Shown: piece by piece, positions 18,424 to 27,383 of the stretch
Layout of the letters: every line of letters starts with the position of its first letter
Numbering within the stretch: the first letter of the stretch is position 1
Program-made: the position numbers and the translations under genes
From: DATJGR01 sp963787045
GTDB taxonomy: Bacteria > Pseudomonadota > Gammaproteobacteria > Pseudomonadales > Azotimanducaceae
Reading direction: 5' to 3'
DNA: 64,000 nt
NCBI GenBank assembly: GCA_963787045.1
Contig: CAWBBR010000023.1
Coordinates: 124,001-188,000, forward strand
The notes under the pieces: model-generated
The model's input: the letters and a program-made list of their open reading frames with translations, nothing else
Databases searched by the model: none
What the model was told of the DNA's origin: nothing

Positions 18424-19446
18424 TCAGTTGTGCGCGTGCAACTGTTCGTTCAACTTGATCGCCGCGCGGTTGGTCCGGCATTCGACCGCGCCGGTGCGAC
18501 TGTTGCGGATGAACAGCATGTCCGAGGCGCCGGAGAGTTCCCGCCCCTTGGCGGTGCGGACCTTGTTGCGGTCTTCGTCGATGATGTCGACGACGGTTCC
18601 GGACGTGATGTAGAGACCGGCTTCGATCGTGCAGCGGTCGCCCAGCGAGATTCCGGTGCCGCCGTTCGCGCCGATCAGACAATGGCGCCCGATGCTGACT
18701 TTGATGTTGCCGCCGCCGGAGAGCGTTCCCATCGTGCTGGAGCTGCCGCCGAGGTCGGTGTGCTCCGCGACGATGACGCCTTGCGAGATCCGACCCTCGA
18801 TCATGTTCGGCCCGAGCGCGCCCGCGTTGAAATTCACGAAGCCTTCGTGCATCACCGTGGTGCCCTCGCCGAGATACGCGCCGAGCCGGATCCGCGCTGC
18901 GTCCGCGATGCGCACACCGGTAGGAATCACGTAGTCGGTCATCCGCGGAAACTTGTCGAGCGAATGCACCGTCAGCTGACGGCCGGCGCCCCGCGCAGCG
19001 ATCAGGGCGGCTTCGAATTCGCTCACGTCGATTGCGCCGTCGCTCGTCCACGCCACGTTCGGCAACTGCGCGAAGATGCCTTCGAGATTCAGCGTGTTCG
19101 GCAGCGCGAGGCGGTGCGACAGCAACTGCAGTTTGAAGTACGCCTCGACTGTCGACTGGATCGGCGCGTCGTACTCGAGCACCAGGCCGGTCAGCGGCTT
19201 GTCGATTTCCGCGAGCAGCCGACAACCGCGCGCTGCCTCGACCGCACCGGCTTCCGCGAGCGTTCGCGCCAGCGCCATCGCGTCCGTCGGTGAGACGTTG
19301 CTGACGCCCGTCTTCAGGCGCGCGCGAATCGCAGCCGCGGCTTCCGCGGAGGGCTGCTTGTACGGCGCGGGAAAGAACACCTCGAGCGGTCGACCGTCGC
19401 GATTATGCGTCGCGTGGCCGATGCCGAAAGCAAAGAGATCAGTCAT
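18424..19446 (-). CDS. dapD: Tetrahydrodipicolinate N-succinyltransferase
   Basis: DapD succinylates tetrahydrodipicolinate with succinyl-CoA, the step after DapA/DapB. The 340-residue protein is the longer Pseudomonas/Xanthomonas type: an N-terminal domain of about 170 residues, then a left-handed beta helix with FVNFNAGALGPNMIEGRIS, GVIVAEHTDLGGSSSTMGTL and GANGGTGISLGDRCTIEAGL. The ATG is at 19446. It sits between dapC and dapE, so three consecutive lysine-pathway enzymes are co-transcribed. Confidence 0.95.
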   Translation of the reverse strand: MTDLFAFGIGHATHNRDGRPLEVFFPAPYKQPSAEAAAAIRARLKTGVSNVSPTDAMALARTLAEAGAVEAARGCRLLAEIDKPLTGLVLEYDAPIQSTVEAYFKLQLLSHRLALPNTLNLEGIFAQLPNVAWTSDGAIDVSEFEAALIAARGAGRQLTVHSLDKFPRMTDYVIPTGVRIADAARIRLGAYLGEGTTVMHEGFVNFNAGALGPNMIEGRISQGVIVAEHTDLGGSSSTMGTLSGGGNIKVSIGRHCLIGANGGTGISLGDRCTIEAGLYITSGTVVDIIDEDRNKVRTAKGRELSGASDMLFIRNSRTGAVECRTNRAAIKLNEQLHAHN

Positions 19447-19512
19447 TTGGAAATCCGAGCGCCCGATTCGAGGGTCGGTAACCTACCACAAGGCGCCGCC
19501 GTCATAGCGCTG

Positions 19513-20718
19513 TCAAAGCGAGCGTGCGAAATGGACGATGCGCTCTGCGGCGTCGATGCACTCGGGTAGCTCGGCCACCATCGCCATGCGCACGCGGTTG
19601 ATGCCCGGATCGAGGCCGTTCTGAGGCCTCGACAGGTAGCGGCCGGGAAGCACCGTGACGTTCTCGTCGACGAACAGCCTGCGCGTGAATGACTCGTCGT
19701 CGATCGGCGTGCGGGGCCAATAGTAGAAGCCGCCTTCCGGTTGCGTGACTCCGAGCGCCGGCTCGAGCATCGGCGTAACGACGGCGAACTTCTGCCGGTA
19801 CACCGCGCGATTGTCGATCACGTGGGTCTCATCGGACCACGCGAGTTCGCTCAGATGTTGAACGTGCGCCGGCATCGCGCAACCGTGATAGGTCCGATAC
19901 AGAAAGAAGCGGTCGAGGATCGTCGCGTCTCCAGCGACGAAACCCGAACGCAAGCCGGGCAGGTTGGATCGCTTCGAAAGGCTGTGAAAGACGACGCAGC
20001 GCGAGTAGTCGTCTCTGCCGATGGATGCGCACGCCTGCAGCAGGCCGACCGGCGGACGGGACTCGTCCGGATAGATCTCCGAGTAACACTCGTCCGACGC
20101 GATCACGAAGTCGTGCCGATCGGCCAGTTCGATCAGCCGGACCAGCTGATCGACCGGCATCACCGCGCCGGTGGGGTTGCCGGGCGAGCAGATGAACAGC
20201 AACTCGCAGTTGCGCCATACCTCTTCGGGAACCGAATCGAAATCGGAAAGATAACCCGTCGATTCGGTGCAGGGCGCATAGTAGGGCGCCGTACCCCGCA
20301 ACAATACCGCCCCTTCGTAGATCTGGTAGAACGGATTCGGCAACACCGCACAGCTGCCGCTGCGGCCCGATAGCACGCATTGCGCAAACGAGAACAGCGC
20401 TTCCCGGGTGCCGCTCACGGGCAGTATGTGTTTGCCGGAAGTCAGCGAACCTGCTTTCAGACGAAAGCGGGCCGTTGCCCACGCGCCGATGGCATTGCGC
20501 AGGGAATCGCTGCCACGGGTCGCCGGATAAGTACCGAGACCGGGTTGCACGAACGTCGCGTCGGTGGCGGCGTCGACGAGGAATTTCGCGGCAGCATGTT
20601 TCGGTTCGCCGATCGACAGTGCGATGTGCGGCGCGTTGTTGCGGCTGCTGAGCCCGGCCTTCAATGCGTTCATGCGCTCGAACGGGTACGGCAGCAACGA
20701 ATCGAGAAACGGATTCAT
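19513..20718 (-). CDS. dapC: Succinyldiaminopimelate aminotransferase
   Basis: A fold-type I PLP aminotransferase that converts N-succinyl-2-amino-6-ketopimelate to N-succinyl-LL-DAP. The 401-residue protein contains LPNPFYQIYEGA, SPGNPTGAVMP, ASDECYSEIY and the PLP lysine motif HSLSKRSNLPGLRSGF, characteristic of DapC rather than ArgD. The ATG at 20718 lies six bases after the glnD stop. The 66 bases between dapC and dapD hold no clear terminator. Confidence 0.93.
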   Translation of the reverse strand: MNPFLDSLLPYPFERMNALKAGLSSRNNAPHIALSIGEPKHAAAKFLVDAATDATFVQPGLGTYPATRGSDSLRNAIGAWATARFRLKAGSLTSGKHILPVSGTREALFSFAQCVLSGRSGSCAVLPNPFYQIYEGAVLLRGTAPYYAPCTESTGYLSDFDSVPEEVWRNCELLFICSPGNPTGAVMPVDQLVRLIELADRHDFVIASDECYSEIYPDESRPPVGLLQACASIGRDDYSRCVVFHSLSKRSNLPGLRSGFVAGDATILDRFFLYRTYHGCAMPAHVQHLSELAWSDETHVIDNRAVYRQKFAVVTPMLEPALGVTQPEGGFYYWPRTPIDDESFTRRLFVDENVTVLPGRYLSRPQNGLDPGINRVRMAMVAELPECIDAAERIVHFARSL

Positions 20719-20724
20719 TCGGGC

Positions 20725-23367
20725 TCAGCTCGCGAGGGTTTCTTCGTTGAGTTGTTGGTCGAGTCGCTCGCGGATGGTTCGCGTCACGATCTCGATGCGC
20801 TCGGGATCCTTGATCGGCAACGTGCCGGTGCCGCTTATGTAGAACACGTCTTCGACGCGCTCACCGAGCGTGGTGATCTTCGCGCTGTGCACGTTGATAC
20901 CCAGTTCTACGAAGATGATGCCGAGGCGCGCGAGCAGTCCGGGTCGGTCAGATGCGACCACGCGAAGCACCGACCACTGCAGTTCCGGGTCATTCGACAA
21001 GTACGCTTCCGTCGGCCGCTGAAACTGCTTCAGACGACGCGGAATGCGGCGCTTCGCGAGTTCGGGATAGCGTTCGAGATCGCTCAACTGTGCGATCAGC
21101 GTACGTTCGATGTGCCGGCATCGAGCCGCGTTCGCGCTGATCGAATGGCCGGACTCGTCCAGCACGATGTAACTGTTGAAGCACAGATTTCCCGCCGACG
21201 TATGGACCCGCGCGTCGTGCACTGACAGGCCCAGTTGGTCGATCGCGATGACGCTCGCCGCAAACAGCCGCGGTTCGTCGCGCGTGTACAGGAATATCTC
21301 CGTGGCGCCTTCTTCGCTGACATGACCGACTACATCGCGCACGAGCACGAGCGGTCCGGTAGCGAGATCGTGTTTCGCGATCGCTTCGGTCAACGAGACG
21401 ATCTGCGCAACGGAGTGCTGCATGAAGAATTCGGGATCGGGATCGTCCCACAGCGTCAGCGCCCGTTTGCGTTCGATGCCGCGTTCCTCCAGCTTCACCA
21501 ACGCTTCCATCCGGTGGTGCTCGATGTACGCAGCGCGATCGACCGGCAGGTTGAGTCCGCGCCGCAACGCTCTGCGGGTTTCCATGTACAGCTGCCGCAT
21601 CAGCGTCGCGCGCCAGCCGTTCCACAGATTCGGATTGGTTGCGTTGATGTCGGCGACAGTCAGCGTGTACAGATAATCGAGCCGCATTTCGCTGCGGACT
21701 TCGCTCGCGAATTCGTGGATCACGACCGGGTCGGTGATGTCTTTGCTCTGCGCGGTGGCGGACATCAGCAGGTGCACGCGCACCAGCCATTCGACCAGTT
21801 CGGTGTCGGCGTCGTCGAGACGGTGGCGGCGACAGAAGTTGATGACGTCGACGGCACCGAGCGTCGAGTGATCGCCGCCGCGCCCCTTCGCGATGTCGTG
21901 GAACAGCCCGGCGATGTACAGCAGTTCGATCTTCGGCAGACCCTTGATGCAGTGATACGCGACAGGGAAGGTGTCCTGGCTCGAACGATAGTGCAGCCGC
22001 CGCATGTTGCGGATCACCATCATCGTGTGGGCATCGACGGTGTAGATGTGGAACAGGTCGTGCTGCATCTGCCCGATGACGCGGCCGAATTCGGGGATAT
22101 AGCGTGCGAGCACGCCATATCGACGCATCCTCGTCAGCTGAGAGACGAGCGTGTACGGCGCGCGCAACAGATCGATGAACAGACCGGTGACTTCCGGATC
22201 GTTGCGGAAATGTTCGTCGATCACGTCGAGGCTGTTGCGCACCTGGCGGATCGTCGTTGCGCGAACGCCGGAAATGTCGCGGCGATTCGCCATGATCACG
22301 AACATTTCCATCAGCGCCGGCGGATGCACGCGAAACACGTCTTCGCCGCGCGTCTCGATGTAATTGTCGCGGATCTGGAAGCGCTCGTTGATCGGCTCGA
22401 TTTCCGGCTCGTAATGCGCACGCAGGATCGCTTCGTCGAAGTGTTGCAGCAGGATGTCGTTGACTTCGCGCAGGCTCAGCACGTGGCTGTAGTAGTCGTG
22501 CATGAACTGCTCGACGCCCAGTTGCGCATCGCTGTCTTTGTAGCCCAACCGATCGGCCAGGGTGCGCTGATAGTCGAACAACAGGCGGTCTTCCGACCGA
22601 CCCGCAACCAGGTGCAGGCCGTAGCGCACGCGCCACAGGAAACGTCGTCCGTCGTTCAGCCATTGGCGTTCCTGCGCGGTGAGAAAGCCACGCGCGGTCA
22701 GGTCGTCGGCCGACGTATTGCCGAAATGGCGTTTGATGATCCAGCCGACGGTCTGTATGTCGCGCAAGCCGCCGGGCGCGACCTTGATGTTCGGCTCGAG
22801 GTTGTAGTCGACATCCTGGTAGCGGTCGTGGCGCTTGCGCTGTTCATCGACCTTGGCGCTGAAGAAACGCGCGCTGGGCCAGATTTCGTCCGTGGCGAAC
22901 AGGCGGCCCACCTGACGGTCCAGCGCAAGCGTTCCGGCCAGCAGGCGGCGTTCGAGGATCGACGTCGCGGTAGCGATGTCTTCCTTCGCTTCCTGATGGC
23001 ACTGGGCGATCGTTCGGACGCTGTGGCCGATGTTCAGTTTGAGATCCCACAGGTTCTGCACGAACGTTTCGATGCCGTCGCGATACTCGGCGGGGTCGCC
23101 GTCGACGAGGATCAACAGATCGATATCGGAGTGCGGGTGCAGTTCGCCGCGCCCATATCCACCGACGGCGAACAGCGCGAGATGTTGACCGGTGCCTTCC
23201 GGCCACTTGATCCGGGTCCACAGGTCCTTGATCAACTGGTCGAAGAACTCGGCGCGGCTGCGCACGATCGTTTCGACGTCCTCGCCGGCCCAGAATCGTT
23301 GTGCGAGAAGCGAATCGGATGAGCTGATGCGGCGTCGCGCCTCAGTCAGCTTGTCAGCAGGTGTCAC
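20725..23367 (-). CDS. glnD: PII uridylyltransferase/uridylyl-removing enzyme
   Basis: GlnD senses glutamine and uridylylates or deuridylylates PII proteins. The nucleotidyltransferase motif GGYGRGELHPHSDIDLLIL is near residue 67, the HD hydrolase motif (FHDIAKGRGGDHS) near 487, and two ACT glutamine-sensing domains end the protein (from about 690 and 800). The open frame extends upstream into map; I chose GTG 23367 because it overlaps the map stop as GTGA and yields 880 residues, close to E. coli (890). map-glnD-dapC order is typical of gammaproteobacteria. Confidence 0.95.
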   Translation of the reverse strand: MTPADKLTEARRRISSSDSLLAQRFWAGEDVETIVRSRAEFFDQLIKDLWTRIKWPEGTGQHLALFAVGGYGRGELHPHSDIDLLILVDGDPAEYRDGIETFVQNLWDLKLNIGHSVRTIAQCHQEAKEDIATATSILERRLLAGTLALDRQVGRLFATDEIWPSARFFSAKVDEQRKRHDRYQDVDYNLEPNIKVAPGGLRDIQTVGWIIKRHFGNTSADDLTARGFLTAQERQWLNDGRRFLWRVRYGLHLVAGRSEDRLLFDYQRTLADRLGYKDSDAQLGVEQFMHDYYSHVLSLREVNDILLQHFDEAILRAHYEPEIEPINERFQIRDNYIETRGEDVFRVHPPALMEMFVIMANRRDISGVRATTIRQVRNSLDVIDEHFRNDPEVTGLFIDLLRAPYTLVSQLTRMRRYGVLARYIPEFGRVIGQMQHDLFHIYTVDAHTMMVIRNMRRLHYRSSQDTFPVAYHCIKGLPKIELLYIAGLFHDIAKGRGGDHSTLGAVDVINFCRRHRLDDADTELVEWLVRVHLLMSATAQSKDITDPVVIHEFASEVRSEMRLDYLYTLTVADINATNPNLWNGWRATLMRQLYMETRRALRRGLNLPVDRAAYIEHHRMEALVKLEERGIERKRALTLWDDPDPEFFMQHSVAQIVSLTEAIAKHDLATGPLVLVRDVVGHVSEEGATEIFLYTRDEPRLFAASVIAIDQLGLSVHDARVHTSAGNLCFNSYIVLDESGHSISANAARCRHIERTLIAQLSDLERYPELAKRRIPRRLKQFQRPTEAYLSNDPELQWSVLRVVASDRPGLLARLGIIFVELGINVHSAKITTLGERVEDVFYISGTGTLPIKDPERIEIVTRTIRERLDQQLNEETLAS

Positions 23368-24155
23368 GGAAACTGTTCTTCGGTGCGCCGCGTCAGAACT
23401 TCTGTACCGTCGCTCGTCACCAGGATCGTATGCTCCCATTGCGCCGAGAGTTTGTGGTCCTTCGTAACGACTGTCCATTGGTCCGGCAGCAGCTTTACGT
23501 GCCGCTGGCCGGCGTTGATCATCGGTTCGATGGTGAACGTCATTCCGGCCTCGATCTTCGGACCGGTGTTCGGCCGGCCGTAGTGCAGCACTTGCGGCTC
23601 GTCGTGGAACACGTCGCCGATCCCATGGCCGCAGAACTCCCGCACCACCGACAGGTTGTTGGCTTCGGCGTACGACTGAATCGCGTGGCCGATGTCGCCG
23701 AGATGCGCGCCGGGTCGTACGACTTGAATGCCGCGATACAGGCACTCCTGTGTGATCTCCACAAGACGACGCGCCATCACGCTCGGCTCGCCGACGAAGA
23801 ACATCTTGCTGGTGTCGCCGTGATAGCGGTCTTTGATCACCGTGACGTCGATGTTGACCACGTCGCCGCGCTTCAGGCGTTTGCTCGCGGAAGGGATGCC
23901 GTGACAGACGACGTGGTTCACCGACGTGCAGATCGACTTCGGGAACGGCGGCTGGCCCGGTGCGTTGCTGTAGTTGAGCGGTGCCGGAATGGCGTCGAGT
24001 TCCTCGACGATGAAGCGATGGCAGATGCGGTCGAGTTCCTCGGTGGTGACGCCCGGCTGGACGTGTTCGCCGATCATCTCGAGCACGCTCGCCGCGAGTC
24101 GCCCGGCGACGCGCATGCGCGCGACCTCATCCTCGTTGCGTAACTTGATGGACAT
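23364..24155 (-). CDS. map: Methionine aminopeptidase type I
   Basis: Map removes initiator methionine from nascent proteins. The 263-residue sequence shows the metal-binding set: SVNHVVCHGIP, GDVVNIDVTVIKDRYHGDTSKMF (the two aspartates), GHGIGDVFHDEPQV (histidine), TFTIEPM and WEHTILV (glutamates). The ATG at 24155 is divergent from rpsB, the common map/rpsB arrangement. The stop overlaps the glnD start. Confidence 0.96.
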   Translation of the reverse strand: MSIKLRNEDEVARMRVAGRLAASVLEMIGEHVQPGVTTEELDRICHRFIVEELDAIPAPLNYSNAPGQPPFPKSICTSVNHVVCHGIPSASKRLKRGDVVNIDVTVIKDRYHGDTSKMFFVGEPSVMARRLVEITQECLYRGIQVVRPGAHLGDIGHAIQSYAEANNLSVVREFCGHGIGDVFHDEPQVLHYGRPNTGPKIEAGMTFTIEPMINAGQRHVKLLPDQWTVVTKDHKLSAQWEHTILVTSDGTEVLTRRTEEQFP

Positions 24156-24185
24156 TGACGGTGCCGTTCGGGCCTAAGAGGTCGG

Positions 24186-24214
24186 TTTCGACGAAAAACG
24201 GATTATGGTATAAA
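24186..24214 (+). promoter_or_regulatory. Promoter of the rpsB operon
   Basis: TTTCGA (24186-24191), a 17-base spacer and TATAAA (24209-24214), followed at once by a GC-rich discriminator (GCGCGCCGCC). A GC discriminator after the -10 is typical of stringently controlled stable-RNA and ribosomal protein promoters. It lies in the map/rpsB divergent region, about 160 bases before the rpsB start. Confidence 0.65.
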
Positions 24215-24261
24215 GCGCGCCGCCGTGAGGCAAACCGGATATCTCGCGAATCGCTCTTTCA

Positions 24262-24377
24262 GACGATTTCGAGTATTCAAAAATTCTCACACGCATCGAC
24301 ACAGCCCCGTGGGTGCTACCGAAAGGTGGTTCGGGTCTGGGATGCGTGGAGGCTCAACCCAAACATGACGAGGAAAC
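24262..24377 (+). promoter_or_regulatory. rpsB 5' leader, probable S2 autoregulatory RNA
   Basis: The long untranslated leader contains GCTACC-GAAA-GGTGGT (24315-24330), a short stem with a GNRA tetraloop. It is followed by GGATGCGTGGAGGCTCAACCC, which resembles the conserved gammaproteobacterial rpsB leader where S2 represses rpsB-tsf. The rpsB Shine-Dalgarno (GAGGAAA) follows. Assignment is by position and partial resemblance; exact boundaries are uncertain. Confidence 0.45.
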
Positions 24378-25148
24378 ATGGCAAATATCAGCATGCGTGA
24401 CATGTTGGCCGCAGGCGTGCACTTCGGCCACCAGACGCGGTTCTGGAACCCCAAGATGGCCCCCTTCATATTCGGGGCCCGCAACAAGATCCACATCATC
24501 AACCTCGAGCGCACGGTACCCGCGTTCAACGAAGCGTTGGCGTACGTCAAGACGCTGTCGGCGCGGCGCCACAAGGTGTTGTTCGTCGGCACGAAACGCT
24601 CGGCCGCGAAGGTCATCCGCGAACAGGCGATGCGCGTCGATATGCCGTTCGTCGATCAGCGCTGGCTCGGCGGGATGCTCACCAACTATAAGACGATCCG
24701 CCAGTCGATCCGTCGCCTGCAGGAACTCGAAGCGCAGTCGGCCGACGGTACGTTCGAACGGCTGACGAAGAAGGAAGCGCTGACGAAGCGCCGCCTGATG
24801 GAGAAACTCGAGCGCAGCCTCGGCGGCATCAAGAACATGGGTGGCCTGCCCGATGCGCTGTTCGTCGTCGACGTTCAGCATGAACACATCGCCGTGTCGG
24901 AAGCGAACAAACTCGGCATCCCGGTCGTCGGCATCGTCGACACCAACAGCGATCCGGTCGGCGTCGATTACGTCATTCCAGGCAACGACGACGCGATCCG
25001 CGCGGTGCGTCTGTACGTGACCGCGGTTGCGGACGCCATTGCCGAAGGTCATGCGGTGGCCGGCGGCGAAGTCCGGATCGACGAATTCGTCGAGGTGGAC
25101 GAAGCGGGCGGCGAAACGGCCGACTTCGGCGTCGACGAGGCCGTTTGA
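24378..25148 (+). CDS. rpsB: 30S ribosomal protein S2
   Basis: S2 is a late-assembling small-subunit protein that also recruits S1. The 256-residue sequence is canonical: MRDMLAAGVHFGHQTRFWNP, IINLERTVPAFNEAL, VLFVGTKRSA, DQRWLGGMLTNYKT, GIVDTNSDP, YVIPGNDDA, with an acidic tail. The ATG at 24378 follows GAGGAAA. It is the first gene of the rpsB-tsf-pyrH-frr block. Confidence 0.98.
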   Translation: MANISMRDMLAAGVHFGHQTRFWNPKMAPFIFGARNKIHIINLERTVPAFNEALAYVKTLSARRHKVLFVGTKRSAAKVIREQAMRVDMPFVDQRWLGGMLTNYKTIRQSIRRLQELEAQSADGTFERLTKKEALTKRRLMEKLERSLGGIKNMGGLPDALFVVDVQHEHIAVSEANKLGIPVVGIVDTNSDPVGVDYVIPGNDDAIRAVRLYVTAVADAIAEGHAVAGGEVRIDEFVEVDEAGGETADFGVDEAV

Positions 25149-25149
25149 A

Positions 25150-26019
25150 ATGGCAGTGACGGCAGCGATGGTCAAGGAGCTCCGGGAGCTCACCGGTCTC
25201 GGCATGATGGATTGCAAGAAGGCGCTGACCGATTCGGACGGCGACATGAACGCAGCCGTTGAAACGCTGCGGCGCAATAGCGCAGTTAAGGCAGCGAAGA
25301 AAGCCGATCGTACCGCTTCGCAGGGTCTGCTCGGTGTTCGAGTGGCCGCGGATGGCAGCTACGCGATCGTGGTCGAGGTGAACATCGAGACCGACTTCGC
25401 CGAGCGCGACGCTTCGTTTGCGGCGTTCGTCAAACGAGTACGCGATGTTGCGTTCGAGAAGCGCACGAGCGATGTCGCTGCGCTGCTCGCCGGTGGACTC
25501 GATGCCGAACGGGAAGCGTTGGTGCAGAGCATTGGCGAGAACGTGTCGGTGCGGCGTATTGCGTTACTCGAAGCACCGGGCGGAAAGGTTGCGAGTTACC
25601 TCCACGCGGACAATCGCAAGGCCTCGTTGGTTGCGTTGGTCGGCGGCGATGACGAGTTAGGTCGCGACATCGCGATGCACGTGACCGCGAGCAAACCGCT
25701 CGTTGTTACCGGCGCCGACGTGTCGCCCGACATCGTCGCGAAGGAGCGCGAGATCGCCACCGCGCAGGCGCAGGACAGCGGCAAGCCGGCCGAAATCATC
25801 GCCAAGATGGTGGAAGGTCGCGTGCGGAAATTTCTCGCCGAAGTGAGTCTGCTCGAGCAGCCGTTCGTCAAAGATCCGAACACGCGCGTCGGCCAGCTGC
25901 TGGCGCAGAAGAAGGCGAGTTGTACCGGATTCGTTCGCTACGAAGTCGGCGAGGGCATCGACAAAGTCGAAACCGACTTCGCGGCGGAAGTGGCGGCGCA
26001 AGTCAGAGGTAAGGGCTAG
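25150..26019 (+). CDS. tsf: Elongation factor Ts
   Basis: EF-Ts is the nucleotide exchange factor for EF-Tu. The 289-residue protein has the N-terminal UBA-like domain with LRELTGLGMMDCKKAL, the core VVEVNIETDFAERDASFAAF and the C-terminal EGRVRKFLAEVSLLEQPFVKD. The open frame extends upstream; ATG 25150, one base after the rpsB stop, gives the expected N-terminus. The core reads VNIETDFAERD where many relatives have VNCETDFVARN-type sequence, a mild divergence. Confidence 0.97.
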   Translation: MAVTAAMVKELRELTGLGMMDCKKALTDSDGDMNAAVETLRRNSAVKAAKKADRTASQGLLGVRVAADGSYAIVVEVNIETDFAERDASFAAFVKRVRDVAFEKRTSDVAALLAGGLDAEREALVQSIGENVSVRRIALLEAPGGKVASYLHADNRKASLVALVGGDDELGRDIAMHVTASKPLVVTGADVSPDIVAKEREIATAQAQDSGKPAEIIAKMVEGRVRKFLAEVSLLEQPFVKDPNTRVGQLLAQKKASCTGFVRYEVGEGIDKVETDFAAEVAAQVRGKG

Positions 26020-26025
26020 CGCTTC

Positions 26026-26751
26026 ATGGCCAGACCGGTCGTCTCCCGCTATTTGCTCAAGCTCAGCGGTGAAGCATTGGCCGGCGAGGCGGATTTCGGC
26101 ATCGATCCCGAAGTCGTCCGCAGGGTCGGGCGAGAGGTCGTCGCTACGCAGCAGGCCGGTGCAGAGTTCGGCATCGTGTTGGGCGGCGGCAACCTGTTTC
26201 GAGGCGCAGCACTTGCTCGCGCCGGCCTCAATCGCGTCACCGGCGATCACATGGGCATGCTGGCCACCGTGATGAACGCGCTGGCGTTTCGCGACGTGTT
26301 GCAATCGCTCGGCGCGCGCGCAACGGTGCTGTCCGCGATCCCGATGGCGGGCATGGTCGAGGGCTATTCGCAACCGCGCGCGGTCGACCTGATTCAAGCC
26401 GGCCACGTCGTGATCTTCGCGGCCGGTACCGGCAACCCATTCTTCACTACGGATTCGGCGGCGTGCCTGCGCGGCATCGAAATCGACGCCGACATCGTTC
26501 TCAAGGCGACCAAAGTGGATGGGGTATACACTTCCGATCCGCACCTCGATGCGTCCGCACAACGTTTCGATCGCCTGAGTTACGACGAAGTCATCGCCCG
26601 CAATCTCAAGGTCATGGACATGACGGCGATCTGCTTGTGCCGCGACCACGAAATGCCGATCGTCGTGTTCGACATGAACGCGGCCGGCGCGCTGCAGCGC
26701 ATCGTCGCGGGCGAGCGGGTCGGTACGTTGATTGGCGGCGACGCTGAGTGA
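26026..26751 (+). CDS. pyrH: UMP kinase
   Basis: PyrH phosphorylates UMP to UDP with ATP and is allosterically controlled by GTP/UTP. The 241-residue amino-acid-kinase fold protein has YLLKLSGEALAG, GIVLGGGNLFRG, DHMGMLATVMNAL, GTGNPFFTTDSAACLR and KATKVDGVYTSDP. The ATG at 26026 lies six bases after tsf. It is intact and of normal length. Confidence 0.97.
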   Translation: MARPVVSRYLLKLSGEALAGEADFGIDPEVVRRVGREVVATQQAGAEFGIVLGGGNLFRGAALARAGLNRVTGDHMGMLATVMNALAFRDVLQSLGARATVLSAIPMAGMVEGYSQPRAVDLIQAGHVVIFAAGTGNPFFTTDSAACLRGIEIDADIVLKATKVDGVYTSDPHLDASAQRFDRLSYDEVIARNLKVMDMTAICLCRDHEMPIVVFDMNAAGALQRIVAGERVGTLIGGDAE

Positions 26752-26787
26752 TCCACGGCGCAACTTAATCAGGATTGAGGCAGCACT

Positions 26788-27345
26788 GTGATCGACGACA
26801 TCAAACGCGAAACCAACCAACGCATGGGCAAGTCGATCGAGGCGCTCGCGCACGCGTTCGGCCGCATTCGCACCGGGCGTGCAAACCCCGCGATACTCGA
26901 CGGCATCCAGGTGCCGTACTACGGCGTCGATACGCCGCTGAACCAGGTCGCGTCGATCAACGTCGAGGACGCGCGCACGCTGCTGATCTCGCCGTGGGAC
27001 AAGAAACTGCTGTCGGAAATCGAGAAGGCGATCCTCAAGAGCGATCTCGGGATCACGCCGGCGTCGAACGCCGATTCGATTCGCATTCCGTTGCCACCGC
27101 TGTCGGAGGAGAACCGGCGCGATCTGGCGCGGCAGGCGAAACAGGAAGCGGAGCAGGCGCGCGTAGCCGTGCGCAACATCCGTCGCGACGCGATCAGCGA
27201 CGTGCGCGACCTCCTCAAGGAGAAGGAAATCTCGGAAGACGACGCGCGCCGTGCCGAAGAGGACATCCAACGGCTGACCGACAAGCGGATATCGGAAATC
27301 GATCACGCTTTGTCGGAAAAAGAATCCGATTTATTAAAGATTTAA
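26788..27345 (+). CDS. frr: Ribosome recycling factor
   Basis: RRF, with EF-G, splits post-termination ribosomes. The 185-residue protein shows the three-helix-bundle sequence (MGKSIEALAHAFGRIRTGRANPAILDG; VARQAKQEAEQ-type helices) and domain II (YYGVDTPLNQVASI, PWDKKLLSEIEKAI). The start is GTG at 26788. It is 36 bases after pyrH and precedes uppS, the conserved order. Confidence 0.96.
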   Translation: MIDDIKRETNQRMGKSIEALAHAFGRIRTGRANPAILDGIQVPYYGVDTPLNQVASINVEDARTLLISPWDKKLLSEIEKAILKSDLGITPASNADSIRIPLPPLSEENRRDLARQAKQEAEQARVAVRNIRRDAISDVRDLLKEKEISEDDARRAEEDIQRLTDKRISEIDHALSEKESDLLKI

Positions 27346-27383
27346 CGCTAAGATCTCGACACTGACAGCGGATTTCAGGCGAT

